A DNA stretch of 64,000 bases from RYN-428 sp035551995. Lineage in GTDB: Bacteria; Planctomycetota; Phycisphaerae; Tepidisphaerales; Tepidisphaeraceae. The stretch is from the NCBI GenBank assembly GCA_035551995.1, contig DASZME010000027.1, positions 1 through 64,000 of the forward strand, given 5' to 3'. Each line of letters begins with the position of its first letter. The stretch's first letter is position 1. Position numbers and translations under genes: made by a program. Positions 1-10,240 of this stretch are shown here, one piece after another. The notes below the pieces were generated by a model. That model had not been told where the DNA came from and ran no database searches. It was given only the letters and a program-made list of their open reading frames with translations.

Positions 1-503
1 TCATTCCGACTATTTACTTGTCAAAGAACATGGAAAATCTCGCGACTTTCCAAAGCGATCCGCACGGCTTTCGCCGCGTCGGCCGTCTGTTTTTTCCACA
101 TCCGTTCCGCAACGGGGAGGCGGATAATAGCGAGTCGATTCAGCCTGTCAACCCCCATCGCACACGATTTTTTTACAATTGCACCGGAGCAATCTAAATC
201 ATTCGCACTCATCGGCCAACCGGAGAAACACGTTCACGGGACATCGTCCCGAAAACGCCTCACCATGACCGGCGTTTCCGCCGGTCGGCGTCCGCGTAAG
301 CTCAATTTCAGAAGCGCCGGACGGAGTCTTTTTTGAGCCGCGGCTTATAGCGCCTTGGCGACTCCCGGCGGGGAGTTGAAATTTTCGCCGACTTGGTCAA
401 GACATCACTTCGATGACGTTTCGTTGACCATCAAACGGGAGGATTAATATAACGTGGCCATTACAGATTGCAAGCCTGATATCGATGACTTGCTCTTTTT
501 TTT
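1..503. other. Left-edge region without a supported gene
   Basis: No convincing coding sequence was found. A small hairpin at 267-286 (GACCGGCG, 4-nt loop, CGCCGGTC) and a weaker one around 363-378 are visible, neither followed by a T-run. The region lies downstream of the minus-strand membrane-protein gene that ends at 504, so it may hold its transcript end. A 63-codon minus-strand frame at 21-212 has no ribosome binding site and no recognisable domain. Confidence 0.4.
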
Positions 504-971
504 CTAAGTGCCCCGTAAACCATGGAAAAGCAGGATCAGCCATACGACGATGAATACCGGGGGCAAAAGCAGCGGACCGGCCTGTCCGAATAATTGCGTA
601 AGACGATAGCCTTGCACGGGAGGCAGCAGTCCGCTCGTGGGGCCTGGTCGGTGAATGCTGTAAAAGCGACGCAGATTTCGCATCGCGACGGCGCCAGCAA
701 GTATGGTCAGGTAAATTAGCCCGCTGGCGCCTAACGCGACGATGGGAATCAGGATCACCAGCAGATGTTGCTGTTGCTCGACCCACGGCAACCGATGCGG
801 CTGAAGATTGCTGACGACAATCGCATAGGCGGTAAACAGGAAGGATTGCGAAGCCACGAACCAGCTTAATCGTTGACTGTTGAGATTGTCTTCATGTTCG
901 ATCTGCGGGCGAATCAGGCGAAAATATTCGATGTCGGAAGGCGCCGGCGATTGGGACGATAATTGGGTCAT
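504..971 (-). CDS. Hypothetical three-pass membrane protein
   Basis: A 155-residue protein of unknown function. Seen: a soluble N-terminus of about 30 residues, then three hydrophobic segments at about residues 33-52, 70-95 and 130-152. A charged linker before the last segment carries a LRRFYSIHRPG stretch. AGGAAC lies a few bases upstream of the start codon and supports this start. It begins 21 bases after the stop of the HAD phosphatase gene on the same strand, so the two are probably cotranscribed. The family was not recognised and no catalytic motif is visible. A small accessory membrane protein is the safest reading. Confidence 0.75.
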   Translation of the reverse strand: MTQLSSQSPAPSDIEYFRLIRPQIEHEDNLNSQRLSWFVASQSFLFTAYAIVVSNLQPHRLPWVEQQQHLLVILIPIVALGASGLIYLTILAGAVAMRNLRRFYSIHRPGPTSGLLPPVQGYRLTQLFGQAGPLLLPPVFIVVWLILLFHGLRGT

Positions 972-992
972 CGTTTGTTCCTTGATCGGGCA

Positions 993-1661
993 TCATTTGG
1001 GCCCATAGACGTTCCGTTGCCGCGCGATCGCGTCGATATGGGCGTTAGCGTCCAGCAGATCGCGGGCGACGTAGTCGGCGAAACTGAAATCCTGCTTGCG
1101 CGTGTATTGCGACGGGACGGCGATCGAATAGGCGCCGGCTCGTTTACCGGCAAGCGAGCCGTTGGATGAATCCTCCAAGACGAAGCAATCCTGCGGCCCA
1201 ACGCCGAGCTTCGACATCGCCAGCAGATAAATTTCCGGATCGGGCTTGCCGCGATGAATATCGTCGGAGGTTTGGATGATATCGAAAAAGCGATGGATTC
1301 CCAAGCCGCCGAAAATGATATTCACGAAACTCAAGCGGGCGCTGGTGGCCACGGCCATTTTGAATCTGGGACGCAAATCTTCGACGACCTGCATTAAGCC
1401 GGGCATCGGCTCGATTCCCCCCTGAAAGATTTCCAGCACGCGCTGGTCGCGCTCGCGCATCAACTGCTCAGGGGGGCGGTTGAGTCCAAGCTCGCGCGCA
1501 TAGAGTTCAACGGATTCCAGAGGCGCTCGACCCATCATTCGGCCAAGCGTGTCGTCGCTGACTTCTTTGCCGAACTCGCGGGCCATCTGCCGGGCGACCG
1601 CCCAATAGATGCCTTCGCTGTCGATCATCAAACCATCCATGTCGAAAATCACGGCCTGCAT
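993..1661 (-). CDS. HAD-superfamily phosphatase, beta-phosphoglucomutase-like
   Basis: Predicted cytoplasmic phosphohydrolase or phosphomutase of HAD subfamily IA, acting on a small phosphorylated substrate such as a sugar phosphate. Seen: motif I FDMDGLMIDS at the N-terminus with the nucleophile and acid/base aspartates, a helical cap, motif II in VATSAR, the motif III lysine in GKPDPEIYL, and motif IV VLEDSSNG. At 222 residues it has the usual family length. The frame stays open upstream, but the ATG at 1661 is chosen because GGAG lies 5 bases before it and the next residues are already motif I. It probably forms an operon with the downstream membrane protein. The true substrate cannot be read from the sequence. 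Confidence 0.88.
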   Translation of the reverse strand: MQAVIFDMDGLMIDSEGIYWAVARQMAREFGKEVSDDTLGRMMGRAPLESVELYARELGLNRPPEQLMRERDQRVLEIFQGGIEPMPGLMQVVEDLRPRFKMAVATSARLSFVNIIFGGLGIHRFFDIIQTSDDIHRGKPDPEIYLLAMSKLGVGPQDCFVLEDSSNGSLAGKRAGAYSIAVPSQYTRKQDFSFADYVARDLLDANAHIDAIARQRNVYGPK

Positions 1662-1765
1662 TGAGCTCCAATCATCCGGGCGGTTGCTTCCGCGACTCGG
1701 CAACAATTTGGTTGGCTGCGTACAAGAATCCATGGCCGATCCTACCCGCGATGCACGCGGCGGAA

Positions 1766-1771
1766 TAGAAT
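1766..1771 (+). promoter_or_regulatory. Candidate -10 element giving a leaderless hydrolase mRNA
   Basis: TAGAAT ends 6 bases before the ATG at 1778, the spacing at which transcription would start on the start codon itself. There is no Shine-Dalgarno match in between, and the -35 region is weak. Confidence 0.35.
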
Positions 1772-1777
1772 TCGGGC

Positions 1778-2779
1778 ATGTATACGCTCACGATATTCGC
1801 ATTAACGGTTGGCTTGAGCGCATTGTCCACCCTCGCCGCCGATACCCCGTCAGGTTTGGACAACGGATGGGATCGGAAGCTGTTCGATTACCGGCGTCCG
1901 GAGAAGCTTATTGTCGAACAAACGACGCCGACCGACGCAGAGGTTAATTTCTGGATTCGCCCGCCGCGGATTTCTCACGATGCGCCCGATCCGAAGGCGA
2001 GCGGGCCGGCCGAGCCTCGCGTGATGGGGAACGCGAACGTGATTCATCTGTTGTTCCGAGACGCGACGGGCGATCTTGTTCCGGCGTTGCTTTGCACGCC
2101 CAAGGATAAGCCGGGGCCATTCCCATTGGTGATCGCCATCCATGGGTTGATGAGCAACAAGATTCAGGTATGCGGGCAGGTGGCGCCGGCGCTGCTCAAG
2201 CATGGATTCGCGGTATTGGCGGCTGATCTGCCATGTCACGGCGAGAGGCCCGGAAACCCGCTTGATCTCATTCCCGGCAGCGATTGGCAAAAAGTCTTTC
2301 CCAAGTATCGCAAGGCGGTGGTGGATAATCGGCAGTTGATCGATCTGGCTGAAACCCTTCCCCAGCTCGACGTGAAATCGGGGATCAATTTCGTCGGCTA
2401 TTCGCTTGGATCGTGGGTAAGCTGCGTGGTGGGACCCTGCGACGATCGAGTAAAGGCGATGGCGCTAATGGTCGGCGGCGCGCACAACATTCCCGAGAGC
2501 GCGTTGAAGATTCCGGAGATGCGCGCGGTGGATCCGAGGCTGGCGATCGTGCACTTTGCCGGGCGTCCTTTGCTGCTTTTAAATGGGCGGAACGATAATC
2601 TCGTCGTGGCGTCGATGAGTGAGCGGCTTTTTGCCGCGTGCCCGGAACCCAAAAAACAGTTGTGGTATGACAGCGGTCATTTGCTTCCCGCGGAGGCTTA
2701 CGCGGATGGCGCCGATTGGATCGCCAAGCGGGCGGAAACGCATCGCGACGCGGAGGCCGGGCAAAAGCGGGCGGGGTAA
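1778..2779 (+). CDS. Secreted alpha/beta hydrolase (dienelactone hydrolase/esterase type)
   Basis: Predicted exported serine hydrolase of the alpha/beta fold. Seen: a signal peptide over about residues 1-20 ending near LAAD, an oxyanion-type IHGLMSNK segment, the nucleophile elbow GYSLGS near residue 207, a probable acid in NGRNDNLV near 269, and the catalytic histidine in DSGHLLP near 302. At 333 residues it matches dienelactone-hydrolase or acetyl-xylan-esterase-like enzymes. It is transcribed divergently from the HAD gene. A TAGAAT box almost touching the ATG suggests a leaderless message. The substrate is unknown; an ester of a carbohydrate or small acid is an inference. Confidence 0.85.
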   Translation: MYTLTIFALTVGLSALSTLAADTPSGLDNGWDRKLFDYRRPEKLIVEQTTPTDAEVNFWIRPPRISHDAPDPKASGPAEPRVMGNANVIHLLFRDATGDLVPALLCTPKDKPGPFPLVIAIHGLMSNKIQVCGQVAPALLKHGFAVLAADLPCHGERPGNPLDLIPGSDWQKVFPKYRKAVVDNRQLIDLAETLPQLDVKSGINFVGYSLGSWVSCVVGPCDDRVKAMALMVGGAHNIPESALKIPEMRAVDPRLAIVHFAGRPLLLLNGRNDNLVVASMSERLFAACPEPKKQLWYDSGHLLPAEAYADGADWIAKRAETHRDAEAGQKRAG

Positions 2780-2823
2780 ACCGAGCATTCGTCAGCGACG
2801 TATTTCGCTGCATAACGGGAGGG

Positions 2824-4698
2824 TTAGGCGCTCGGCGATTTTACGGCGACCGAATGCAGCTTCGGATCGGCGGCGATCGTGTCGATCAATCGGCGGGTCA
2901 TGAGATCGTCAATTTCAGCCGCCCTGCTGATTTCCACCGGATATCGCACGACAAATTCCACTTCCTTATTTACAAACCGCAGCCGACCCTGCGGCTCCGG
3001 AGGCGGGAGCGGGAAATGAACGGTCGCTTTTAGATTCTTGTATTGCGCGGCGATCACGTCCCGGTAGCCGTCGACGACGCCGTTCACGGTTTCCAGCAGG
3101 CGTTTTTCGGCGACGGTATGATCGGTGTCGGGACCGAGCGTCAGGTCCATTTCGTGCCAGGTGTAATCGGCGCCGGGGATCTGCTTGAAGAAGGCGGAGG
3201 ATTGGAAGAGAACGGAATTGGAGAAGACGACGATTCTTCCGGTGGGTTGAAGATCGCGTCCTGATCCGCCGAGTTCCATCAGGTAGAGTCGGAAAACGCC
3301 CATGTCGATGACATCGCCGGTGATGCCGGAAATGGTGACGCGGTCGCCGACGCGTACGCCGTAGCGGCCCATGAAGAAAAAATGAGCCACGCCCGACAGG
3401 ATGACCGTTTGCAGGGCGACGGCGACGCCGGCGGTAATCAGGCCGGCGAAAGTGGCCAGCGAGCTGAACTCGGTCACCATGCCGCCGACGACGATGAGGA
3501 GAACGATCGTGCCGACGACCAGGCGGCGAACGAGAAGGAACTGTCGGCGGCGGCGGATATCCGTGACATACTTGAAGGTGGCCCGGCGCCAGAGGCTCGA
3601 AACGGTCAGCAGGATCAAAATCGCCGTCGCGATGGCGCCAAGGCGAATAACCAGGGCCCGGATGGTGCGCGTGTAGTTGCGCTTGAGCAGCGTGTGCCAT
3701 TCGCCAAGGTCGCCGCGGGCCGCGTCCAGCAAAATCCCCTGCTCGCTTAGCGGGACCACCGCCGACGAAATCAACTTGTACCGCGCCACGAGCGCTTCGA
3801 TTTTTTGGCGGTCGTCATTGAGGGTTTTGACGTCGGCGTCGTCTTTGGTTTTTGAGAGGACGTCGCCCTGACCGACGGCGTCCTTCAGCTCCGCGCGAAT
3901 CGGAGCGCGCAGCGCCTCGTTCGACGCTTTTAACTTTTCGGTAAACTTTTCCAGCTCCGTCACATCGGACATTCGGCTGGTGAGCGTGAACATCTCGGTA
4001 ATTAACCCGAGGATACCCATCGATTCCGGGCGCTCGATTTGAGCCGGAACCACAGCCTCGGCTTTTGCGTTGGGAACGGCTTTGGGTTCCCCTTCGGCGT
4101 CGGGCGTCGATTTTTCCAGATCGTCGATCTTCTGGGCCAGACCACCGGCGGCGGCGCCGTTGAAGCCGGCGAAATTTTGCACCACTTCTCGCCGCGTGGT
4201 GGCGAGATTTAATTCGGCCAGCAATTTTTCCCGGCGGGCGGTTAACTCATCGGGCGGCTGTGGCTGTGACTTGGCGATCTGCTGCGTCGTCAGCTCCAGC
4301 TGGGCTTGTATTCGCGCGACGCGCTCATTTGCGTCGATGACGGCTTGAGCCAGCTTTCCCGCCTGCGAGGTCGCGGGCGCAGCGCTCGGTTTTTTTTCAG
4401 TGGCGAGCAGCGCGGCCTGCGATTTACCGAAAACAAAACTCAGGTGCAAAATCCGCGCGGAATTTTGCCGGACGGCATTACGAAAGGTCACCTCCTGCGG
4501 GTCGGCCGTGGCCTGATCGATGCCGGTGGCGCGGCTATGCCAGTTAATCGTGTGATCGATGTACGCCATGATGTTTTCGTCTTGCGAAGCCGGGTCGGCG
4601 GCGCGAAGCGGCCGCGCGATCAAGACAAACAGCGCCGCCACGACGGCCAAGCGGATGGACCGGCCACGGCGAAAAAACAGCGATGAAAGTTCAGGCAT
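2824..4698 (-). CDS. MscS-family mechanosensitive channel with large periplasmic N-domain
   Basis: Predicted inner-membrane tension- or osmolarity-gated channel. Seen: a signal sequence over about residues 15-33, then a roughly 300-residue periplasmic region rich in alanine, glutamate and lysine and predicted helical or coiled-coil. Three membrane spans follow at about 345-365, 388-410 and 418-445; the last is the glycine/alanine-rich pore helix. The MscS beta domain comes next with RVGDRVTISGITGDVIDMG, then an alpha/beta C-terminus. At 624 residues it is far longer than E. coli MscS and resembles MscK- or YbdG-like members. It lies 98 bases downstream of the NodT-type efflux gene on the same strand and could be read from that operon. 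Confidence 0.88.
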   Translation of the reverse strand: MPELSSLFFRRGRSIRLAVVAALFVLIARPLRAADPASQDENIMAYIDHTINWHSRATGIDQATADPQEVTFRNAVRQNSARILHLSFVFGKSQAALLATEKKPSAAPATSQAGKLAQAVIDANERVARIQAQLELTTQQIAKSQPQPPDELTARREKLLAELNLATTRREVVQNFAGFNGAAAGGLAQKIDDLEKSTPDAEGEPKAVPNAKAEAVVPAQIERPESMGILGLITEMFTLTSRMSDVTELEKFTEKLKASNEALRAPIRAELKDAVGQGDVLSKTKDDADVKTLNDDRQKIEALVARYKLISSAVVPLSEQGILLDAARGDLGEWHTLLKRNYTRTIRALVIRLGAIATAILILLTVSSLWRRATFKYVTDIRRRRQFLLVRRLVVGTIVLLIVVGGMVTEFSSLATFAGLITAGVAVALQTVILSGVAHFFFMGRYGVRVGDRVTISGITGDVIDMGVFRLYLMELGGSGRDLQPTGRIVVFSNSVLFQSSAFFKQIPGADYTWHEMDLTLGPDTDHTVAEKRLLETVNGVVDGYRDVIAAQYKNLKATVHFPLPPPEPQGRLRFVNKEVEFVVRYPVEISRAAEIDDLMTRRLIDTIAADPKLHSVAVKSPSA

Positions 4699-4796
4699 GA
4701 GACATTTCCGAATGACGTTCTATCGATTGCACTGTCGCGGGGAATGATATGGGCATCGGCGGGTTCCGCCATCCGGCAATTTTCTCTTTACGGAAT

Positions 4797-6350
4797 TCAG
4801 GCTCCGGGGCGAGTCACGGCGGGGGCGGCGGAGGCGGACGTTGCCTGGCCCGGTTGTGTGGCTCCGGGTTGATTGCCGGGCAGGTCGGCGGGGCTGGGTT
4901 CGATCTGCCATCCGCCGCCCAGCGCCTTATAGAGCGCGGCCAGATCGGTGGCGATGGTCGTATCGCTGACGGCCAGCGACGTCTCGGCGACGAACAGCGA
5001 TCGCTCGGAATTTAACACGTTGAGAAAATCGGTCTGGCCTTGCGTGTACAACCTCGTCGCCACGTCAAGACCCTGGCGATTGGCGGCTACGTCTTCGATC
5101 AGCGCTTTGCGACGCTGCTGTTCCTTGGAATAGGCGACCAATGCGTATTCGACTTCCTGCAACGCCGTCAGAACCGTCTGGCGGTAGGTGAGGAACGCCT
5201 GCTGTTGGAGGGCGTTTTGCACCTGGATGTTGGCGACGATGCGCCCGCCGGCGAAGATCGGCCAGGTGATCGACGGTCCCATGGACCAGATGTTGTTGGA
5301 CCAATTGCCCAGGCCCCGAAGCTTGGACGCTTCGATGTCGAGGCTGCCGACGAGGTTGAACTGCGGATAAAGCTGTGCGGTGGCGACGCCGATCTGCGCG
5401 GTGGCCGCGTGAAGCTGCGCCTCGGCGCGTCGAATATCGGGCCGGCGGCGCAGCAGTTCCGAAGGAAGTCCGATCGGTACGTCGGGCGGAGTCAACGGCA
5501 GCGGCGCCGTCGCGGACAACTCGGATAACAGCGCGGCCGGCTCGCGGCCGAGCAAAATACTCAGCGCGTAAATGGTCTGCTGCGCCGAACTCTGAAGCGT
5601 CGGAATATCGGCCTCGGTGCTGTAGACCTGGGCGTCGGCGTTGGCGACGTCGAGCCGGCTCACGAAGCCCGCGCCGAACCGCCGACGCGTTACGTCCGCC
5701 GTGCGCTTTTGCGCGGCGAGGTTGTTCTCGGCGATGACGATCTGTCTTTGGTAGCCGCGGAGGGTAATGTAATCGACCGCGACCTCGGCGATCACGGTCA
5801 CCAGCACGTCGCGGCGATCTTCGACGGCCGCGATGAGATTGGCGTCGGCGGCTTCGACGCTTCGGCGAACGCCGCCGAACACGTCCAGCTCCCAGCTCGC
5901 GTCCAACCCATATTGATAGAAGTCCTGGCGGACCGAAGCGGGGCGCGTGATGGCCACGCCGTTATTGCCGAACGAGGTCGCCGATCCCCCTCGGCCGGCG
6001 CCGCTGCGGGCGTATTGGCCGTTTGCGTCGATTTCAGGTAGCTGGGCCGATCCGATGACGCCGCGCGTGGCCCTGGCCTGGTACAGGCGGGCCTGGGCCT
6101 GGCGCAGATCCAAATTGCACGCGGCGGCTCGCACCACAAGTGAGTCCAGGGTCGGGTCGTTAAATTTTTTCCACCATTCGACGGTGTTGATGGGGCGTTG
6201 CGTCGTGGTGCTGTTTTGGGTGGTGGGCGGTCCGGAAGGATTAACGAAGCCGACGGGCATCGCGGTGGCGGGCGCATGGTAGTCGGGACCGACCATGCAG
6301 CCGGCGGCGAAGAGGGTGATTCCGCAGAAAATCCAACGAAGTTTGATCAT
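4797..6350 (-). CDS. Outer-membrane efflux lipoprotein, NodT/OprM family
   Basis: Outer-membrane channel of a tripartite efflux pump. Seen: a lipoprotein signal with FAAGC lipobox (lipidated cysteine near residue 18), followed by MVGPDYHAP, the usual mature start of NodT/OprM/CusC proteins. Two homologous OEP repeats follow, including the characteristic LLGREPAALLSEL and GLPSELLRRRPDIRRAEAQL segments. At 517 residues it has the normal length, plus a Pro/Ala/Thr-rich tail. It is the last gene of the set marR-adaptor-ATPase-permease-channel and follows the permease stop by 39 bases. It is expected to dock with the MacA-like adaptor encoded upstream. Confidence 0.93.
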   Translation of the reverse strand: MIKLRWIFCGITLFAAGCMVGPDYHAPATAMPVGFVNPSGPPTTQNSTTTQRPINTVEWWKKFNDPTLDSLVVRAAACNLDLRQAQARLYQARATRGVIGSAQLPEIDANGQYARSGAGRGGSATSFGNNGVAITRPASVRQDFYQYGLDASWELDVFGGVRRSVEAADANLIAAVEDRRDVLVTVIAEVAVDYITLRGYQRQIVIAENNLAAQKRTADVTRRRFGAGFVSRLDVANADAQVYSTEADIPTLQSSAQQTIYALSILLGREPAALLSELSATAPLPLTPPDVPIGLPSELLRRRPDIRRAEAQLHAATAQIGVATAQLYPQFNLVGSLDIEASKLRGLGNWSNNIWSMGPSITWPIFAGGRIVANIQVQNALQQQAFLTYRQTVLTALQEVEYALVAYSKEQQRRKALIEDVAANRQGLDVATRLYTQGQTDFLNVLNSERSLFVAETSLAVSDTTIATDLAALYKALGGGWQIEPSPADLPGNQPGATQPGQATSASAAPAVTRPGA

Positions 6351-6389
6351 GGGTTGCGTTTGTATTGTCGAGTCCGCCTGTTGCGCCGC

Positions 6390-7763
<1,374 letters not shown>

Positions 7764-7767
7764 GGCG

Positions 7768-8010
7768 AAAACCCGGTCAAAATCCGAAATACCGAAGACC
7801 GAAAACTGAACCAACTCCCAAACCGGAGATCCAACGTCGATGGTTGAACGCCCGCGGCGCCATCGTCTGCGTAGTAATTTCGCGGCTCGACGCCGGGCGA
7901 ACGCCTGTGATGCAAAAAGAAATCCGAACCCTCGTAAAAATCGTGTTCATTTGGCCATCTCGATTTTCTTTGGGTTTCTGATTTCGGCTTTGGGCTTTCG
8001 GATTTCCGCC
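7768..8010. repeat. Dispersed EIRNPK-type repeat between permease and ATPase genes
   Basis: The gap 7764-7946 and the 3' end of the ATPase gene contain degenerate copies of a short direct repeat of the type AAATCCGAAATnCCGAA, in both orientations (about 7773-7803 and 7960-8010). On the minus strand it translates into the low-complexity EIRKPKAEIRNPKK seen at the end of the ATPase. Similar peptides, and thus similar DNA repeats, are known from many planctomycete genomes. A related stretch occurs at 24762-24815. Confidence 0.6.
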
Positions 8011-8726
8011 GGCGGTTCATGCTGCGCGACCGACGCCTCGCTGAACGCTTCTCCCTCGATCAACCCGTCGCACATGACGATTCGCCGTTTGGCGTGCCTG
8101 GCGACGTTGGCGTCGTGAGTCACGATGATGATCGTGATTCCCTCTTCTTCATTCAGCTGCTCGAACATTCGCAATACGTCCTGGCTGGTGTGCGAATCGA
8201 GGTTGCCGGTCGGTTCGTCGGCAAAAAGCAACGGCGGACGGTTGACCAGCGCGCGGGCGATGGCGACGCGCTGCTGCTGACCGCCGGAAAGCTGGGACGG
8301 CTCGTGGTCCATTCGATCGGCCAGGCCGACCCGCGTGAGCATTTCCTCGGCTCGCCGGCGCGCTTCGCGCTCGGGCATTTTGCTGGCGGTGTACGTCAGC
8401 GGCATCATCACCTGCTGAAGCGCGCTGGTTCTCGGCAGGAGGTTGAAACTTTGAAAGACGAAGCCGATCTTGCGGTTGCGAACCAGGGCGCGCTGGTCGT
8501 TGTTGAAGCGGGAGACTTCCTCGCCGTCAAGCCAATATTCGCCGGAGGTGGGCCGGTCAAGGCAGCCGAGGATATTCATCAGCGTGCTCTTGCCGGAGCC
8601 CGAGGCGCCGGTGAGGGCGACCAGCTCGCCGCGCCCGATTCTCAGCGTAACGCCCTTCAACACCGGCACGTCCATTTCGCCGACGTGGTAGGTTTTGTAG
8701 AGGTCATTGATGGTGATGAGGTCCAT
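7947..8726 (-). CDS. ABC transporter ATP-binding protein, MacB/LolD type
   Basis: Cytoplasmic ATPase that powers the adjacent MacB-like permease. Seen: Walker A GASGSGKST near residue 40, Q-loop FQSFNLLPR, signature LSGGQQQRVAIARAL, Walker B LLFADEPTGNLD, and the switch histidine in IIIVTHD. The body ends normally near VMCDGLIEGE, but about 35 further residues follow, ending EIRKPKAEIRNPKKIEMAK. That tail is repeat DNA read in frame rather than part of the family. A TTG codon 21 bases upstream is an alternative start; the ATG at 8726 fits family alignments better. The gene lies 37 bases after the adaptor gene. Confidence 0.93.
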   Translation of the reverse strand: MDLITINDLYKTYHVGEMDVPVLKGVTLRIGRGELVALTGASGSGKSTLMNILGCLDRPTSGEYWLDGEEVSRFNNDQRALVRNRKIGFVFQSFNLLPRTSALQQVMMPLTYTASKMPEREARRRAEEMLTRVGLADRMDHEPSQLSGGQQQRVAIARALVNRPPLLFADEPTGNLDSHTSQDVLRMFEQLNEEEGITIIIVTHDANVARHAKRRIVMCDGLIEGEAFSEASVAQHEPPAEIRKPKAEIRNPKKIEMAK

Positions 8727-8763
8727 GGACTCTTTCGTGGAGGTCAATTTAATTTCTGGCCGA

Positions 8764-10149
8764 TCAATGGCCGCGTCCCTTTCCGAACATCGGCTGCGGG
8801 GCGAAGGGATTGGTCGTGGCGGCTTCGGTCGTCTGGGCGCGAATTTCGCCGGTGATCAATTGCGTCCCTTCTTTGATTTCGTCGTTCTTGACCACGATTT
8901 CGGTCATGACGCCGTCGGTGGCGCCCGCCTTCACTTTGACGGGTCGCACGTATTTGCCGTCTTCGATCCAGACCGTCGCGTGCGTCAACGGATGCATTGC
9001 CGCCGGTCCTGTCGTCGGACGCGTGGTGGCGCGCCGGGCCTTTGGATTTACGACCGTGGGCTGGTCAACTCTTGAAGATTTCCCTGTTTTCTTCTCCGCG
9101 GCCAGCGCGTCGCGAACGTCCGGCGCCACCATCGCTAATTCCGGATACCACCGCAGAGCCGAATTGGGGACGAGCAGCGCGTTTTTGTGACGCGATACTT
9201 CGAATTGCACGTTCGCCGTCAGGTACGGCAAGAGTCTTCCGTCGGAATTATCGGTGTTCACTTCCACCGTGTAGGTGACCACGTTTTGTGTCATCGACGC
9301 GTTAAGGCGAACCTTGCCGACCGATCCGACAAACGATTCGCCGGGGTTCGAATCGACGGTGAAGGTAACCGGCTGGCCGGGATAGATGCTGCCGATGTCC
9401 GCTTCGTTGACCGATACCCACACCTGGATTTGCGTTAGGTCTTTGGCGATCAGGAACAGGCTGGGCGCGTTGAGGCTTGAGACGACGGTCTGGCCGACGT
9501 TCACCCGCCGATCGATGATGACTCCCTTCACCGGGGAGGTGATGGTGCAGTAATCGACGTTTTGCTGGGCTTTTAGAAGTTGCGCTTGGTCCTGAACGAC
9601 GGCGGCTTTGGCCTGATCGATGGCCGCTTCATCGACGGCCACGTTGGCGATGGCCGTTCCGTACGCGGCCTTATAGGTATTGTAATCGCTTTGAGAAAGG
9701 GCGTCGGATGGCCCTAGTTTCTGGGCGCGGTCCCAATCGCTTTTGGCTTGGTCAAGCTTGGCGTTCATCTGGGCGAGATCGGCGATGGCGCGAGTGACGC
9801 CCGCCTTGGCGGCGACCAGCGTGGCCTGGGCGTTGGATAGATCAGCTGTGTAAAGCGACGGGTCGATACGCGCCAGCACCGTCCCGGCTTCGACCGGCGA
9901 GCGATAATCGACCATCTTGCCCTGCGTGTCCTGGCCGAAGGTGAGAATGAGGCCGGCCACCTGCGCGCCCACGTCCACCACTTCCTGCGGCTCGACGGTG
10001 CCGGTAGCGCTGATGGTCGGAACCATGTCGCCGCGCGATACCTCCGCCAGACGAAAAGTAACGGCCGGCGTGCCGTGCGCATGCCAATACCAGCCCCCCG
10101 CCGCCGCGATGATCGTCAAGCCCGTCAAAAACGAAATCACGATTTTCAT
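8764..10149 (-). CDS. MacA-like periplasmic adaptor (membrane fusion protein)
   Basis: Periplasmic adaptor joining the MacB-like permease to the outer-membrane channel. Seen: one N-terminal membrane anchor (ISFLTGLTIIAAAGGWYW), a split lipoyl/barrel-sandwich domain starting SATGTVEPQEVVDVGAQVAG, a helical hairpin rich in alanine and glutamine at about residues 95-190, and the return lipoyl strand CTITSPVKGVIIDRRVNVGQ. Beta-barrel and membrane-proximal domains follow. A Thr/Ala/Lys-rich insertion near residues 350-390 is not usual. The ATG at 10149 has GGAG about 10 bases upstream; longer versions would place the anchor unusually deep. It is the first structural gene after marR. Confidence 0.92.
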   Translation of the reverse strand: MKIVISFLTGLTIIAAAGGWYWHAHGTPAVTFRLAEVSRGDMVPTISATGTVEPQEVVDVGAQVAGLILTFGQDTQGKMVDYRSPVEAGTVLARIDPSLYTADLSNAQATLVAAKAGVTRAIADLAQMNAKLDQAKSDWDRAQKLGPSDALSQSDYNTYKAAYGTAIANVAVDEAAIDQAKAAVVQDQAQLLKAQQNVDYCTITSPVKGVIIDRRVNVGQTVVSSLNAPSLFLIAKDLTQIQVWVSVNEADIGSIYPGQPVTFTVDSNPGESFVGSVGKVRLNASMTQNVVTYTVEVNTDNSDGRLLPYLTANVQFEVSRHKNALLVPNSALRWYPELAMVAPDVRDALAAEKKTGKSSRVDQPTVVNPKARRATTRPTTGPAAMHPLTHATVWIEDGKYVRPVKVKAGATDGVMTEIVVKNDEIKEGTQLITGEIRAQTTEAATTNPFAPQPMFGKGRGH

Positions 10150-10240
10150 AGCACAACCACTCCGCGGCATGCGCCGCATAGGCATGCCCCTCGTAACCGC
10201 CGCCACACTTTATTGACATCCGCATTGCGCGGACGGCGCC

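Noticed and set aside
21..212. 63-codon minus-strand frame at the left edge
   Set aside because: No Shine-Dalgarno, no recognisable domain and a composition like random translation. Could be real but cannot be supported.
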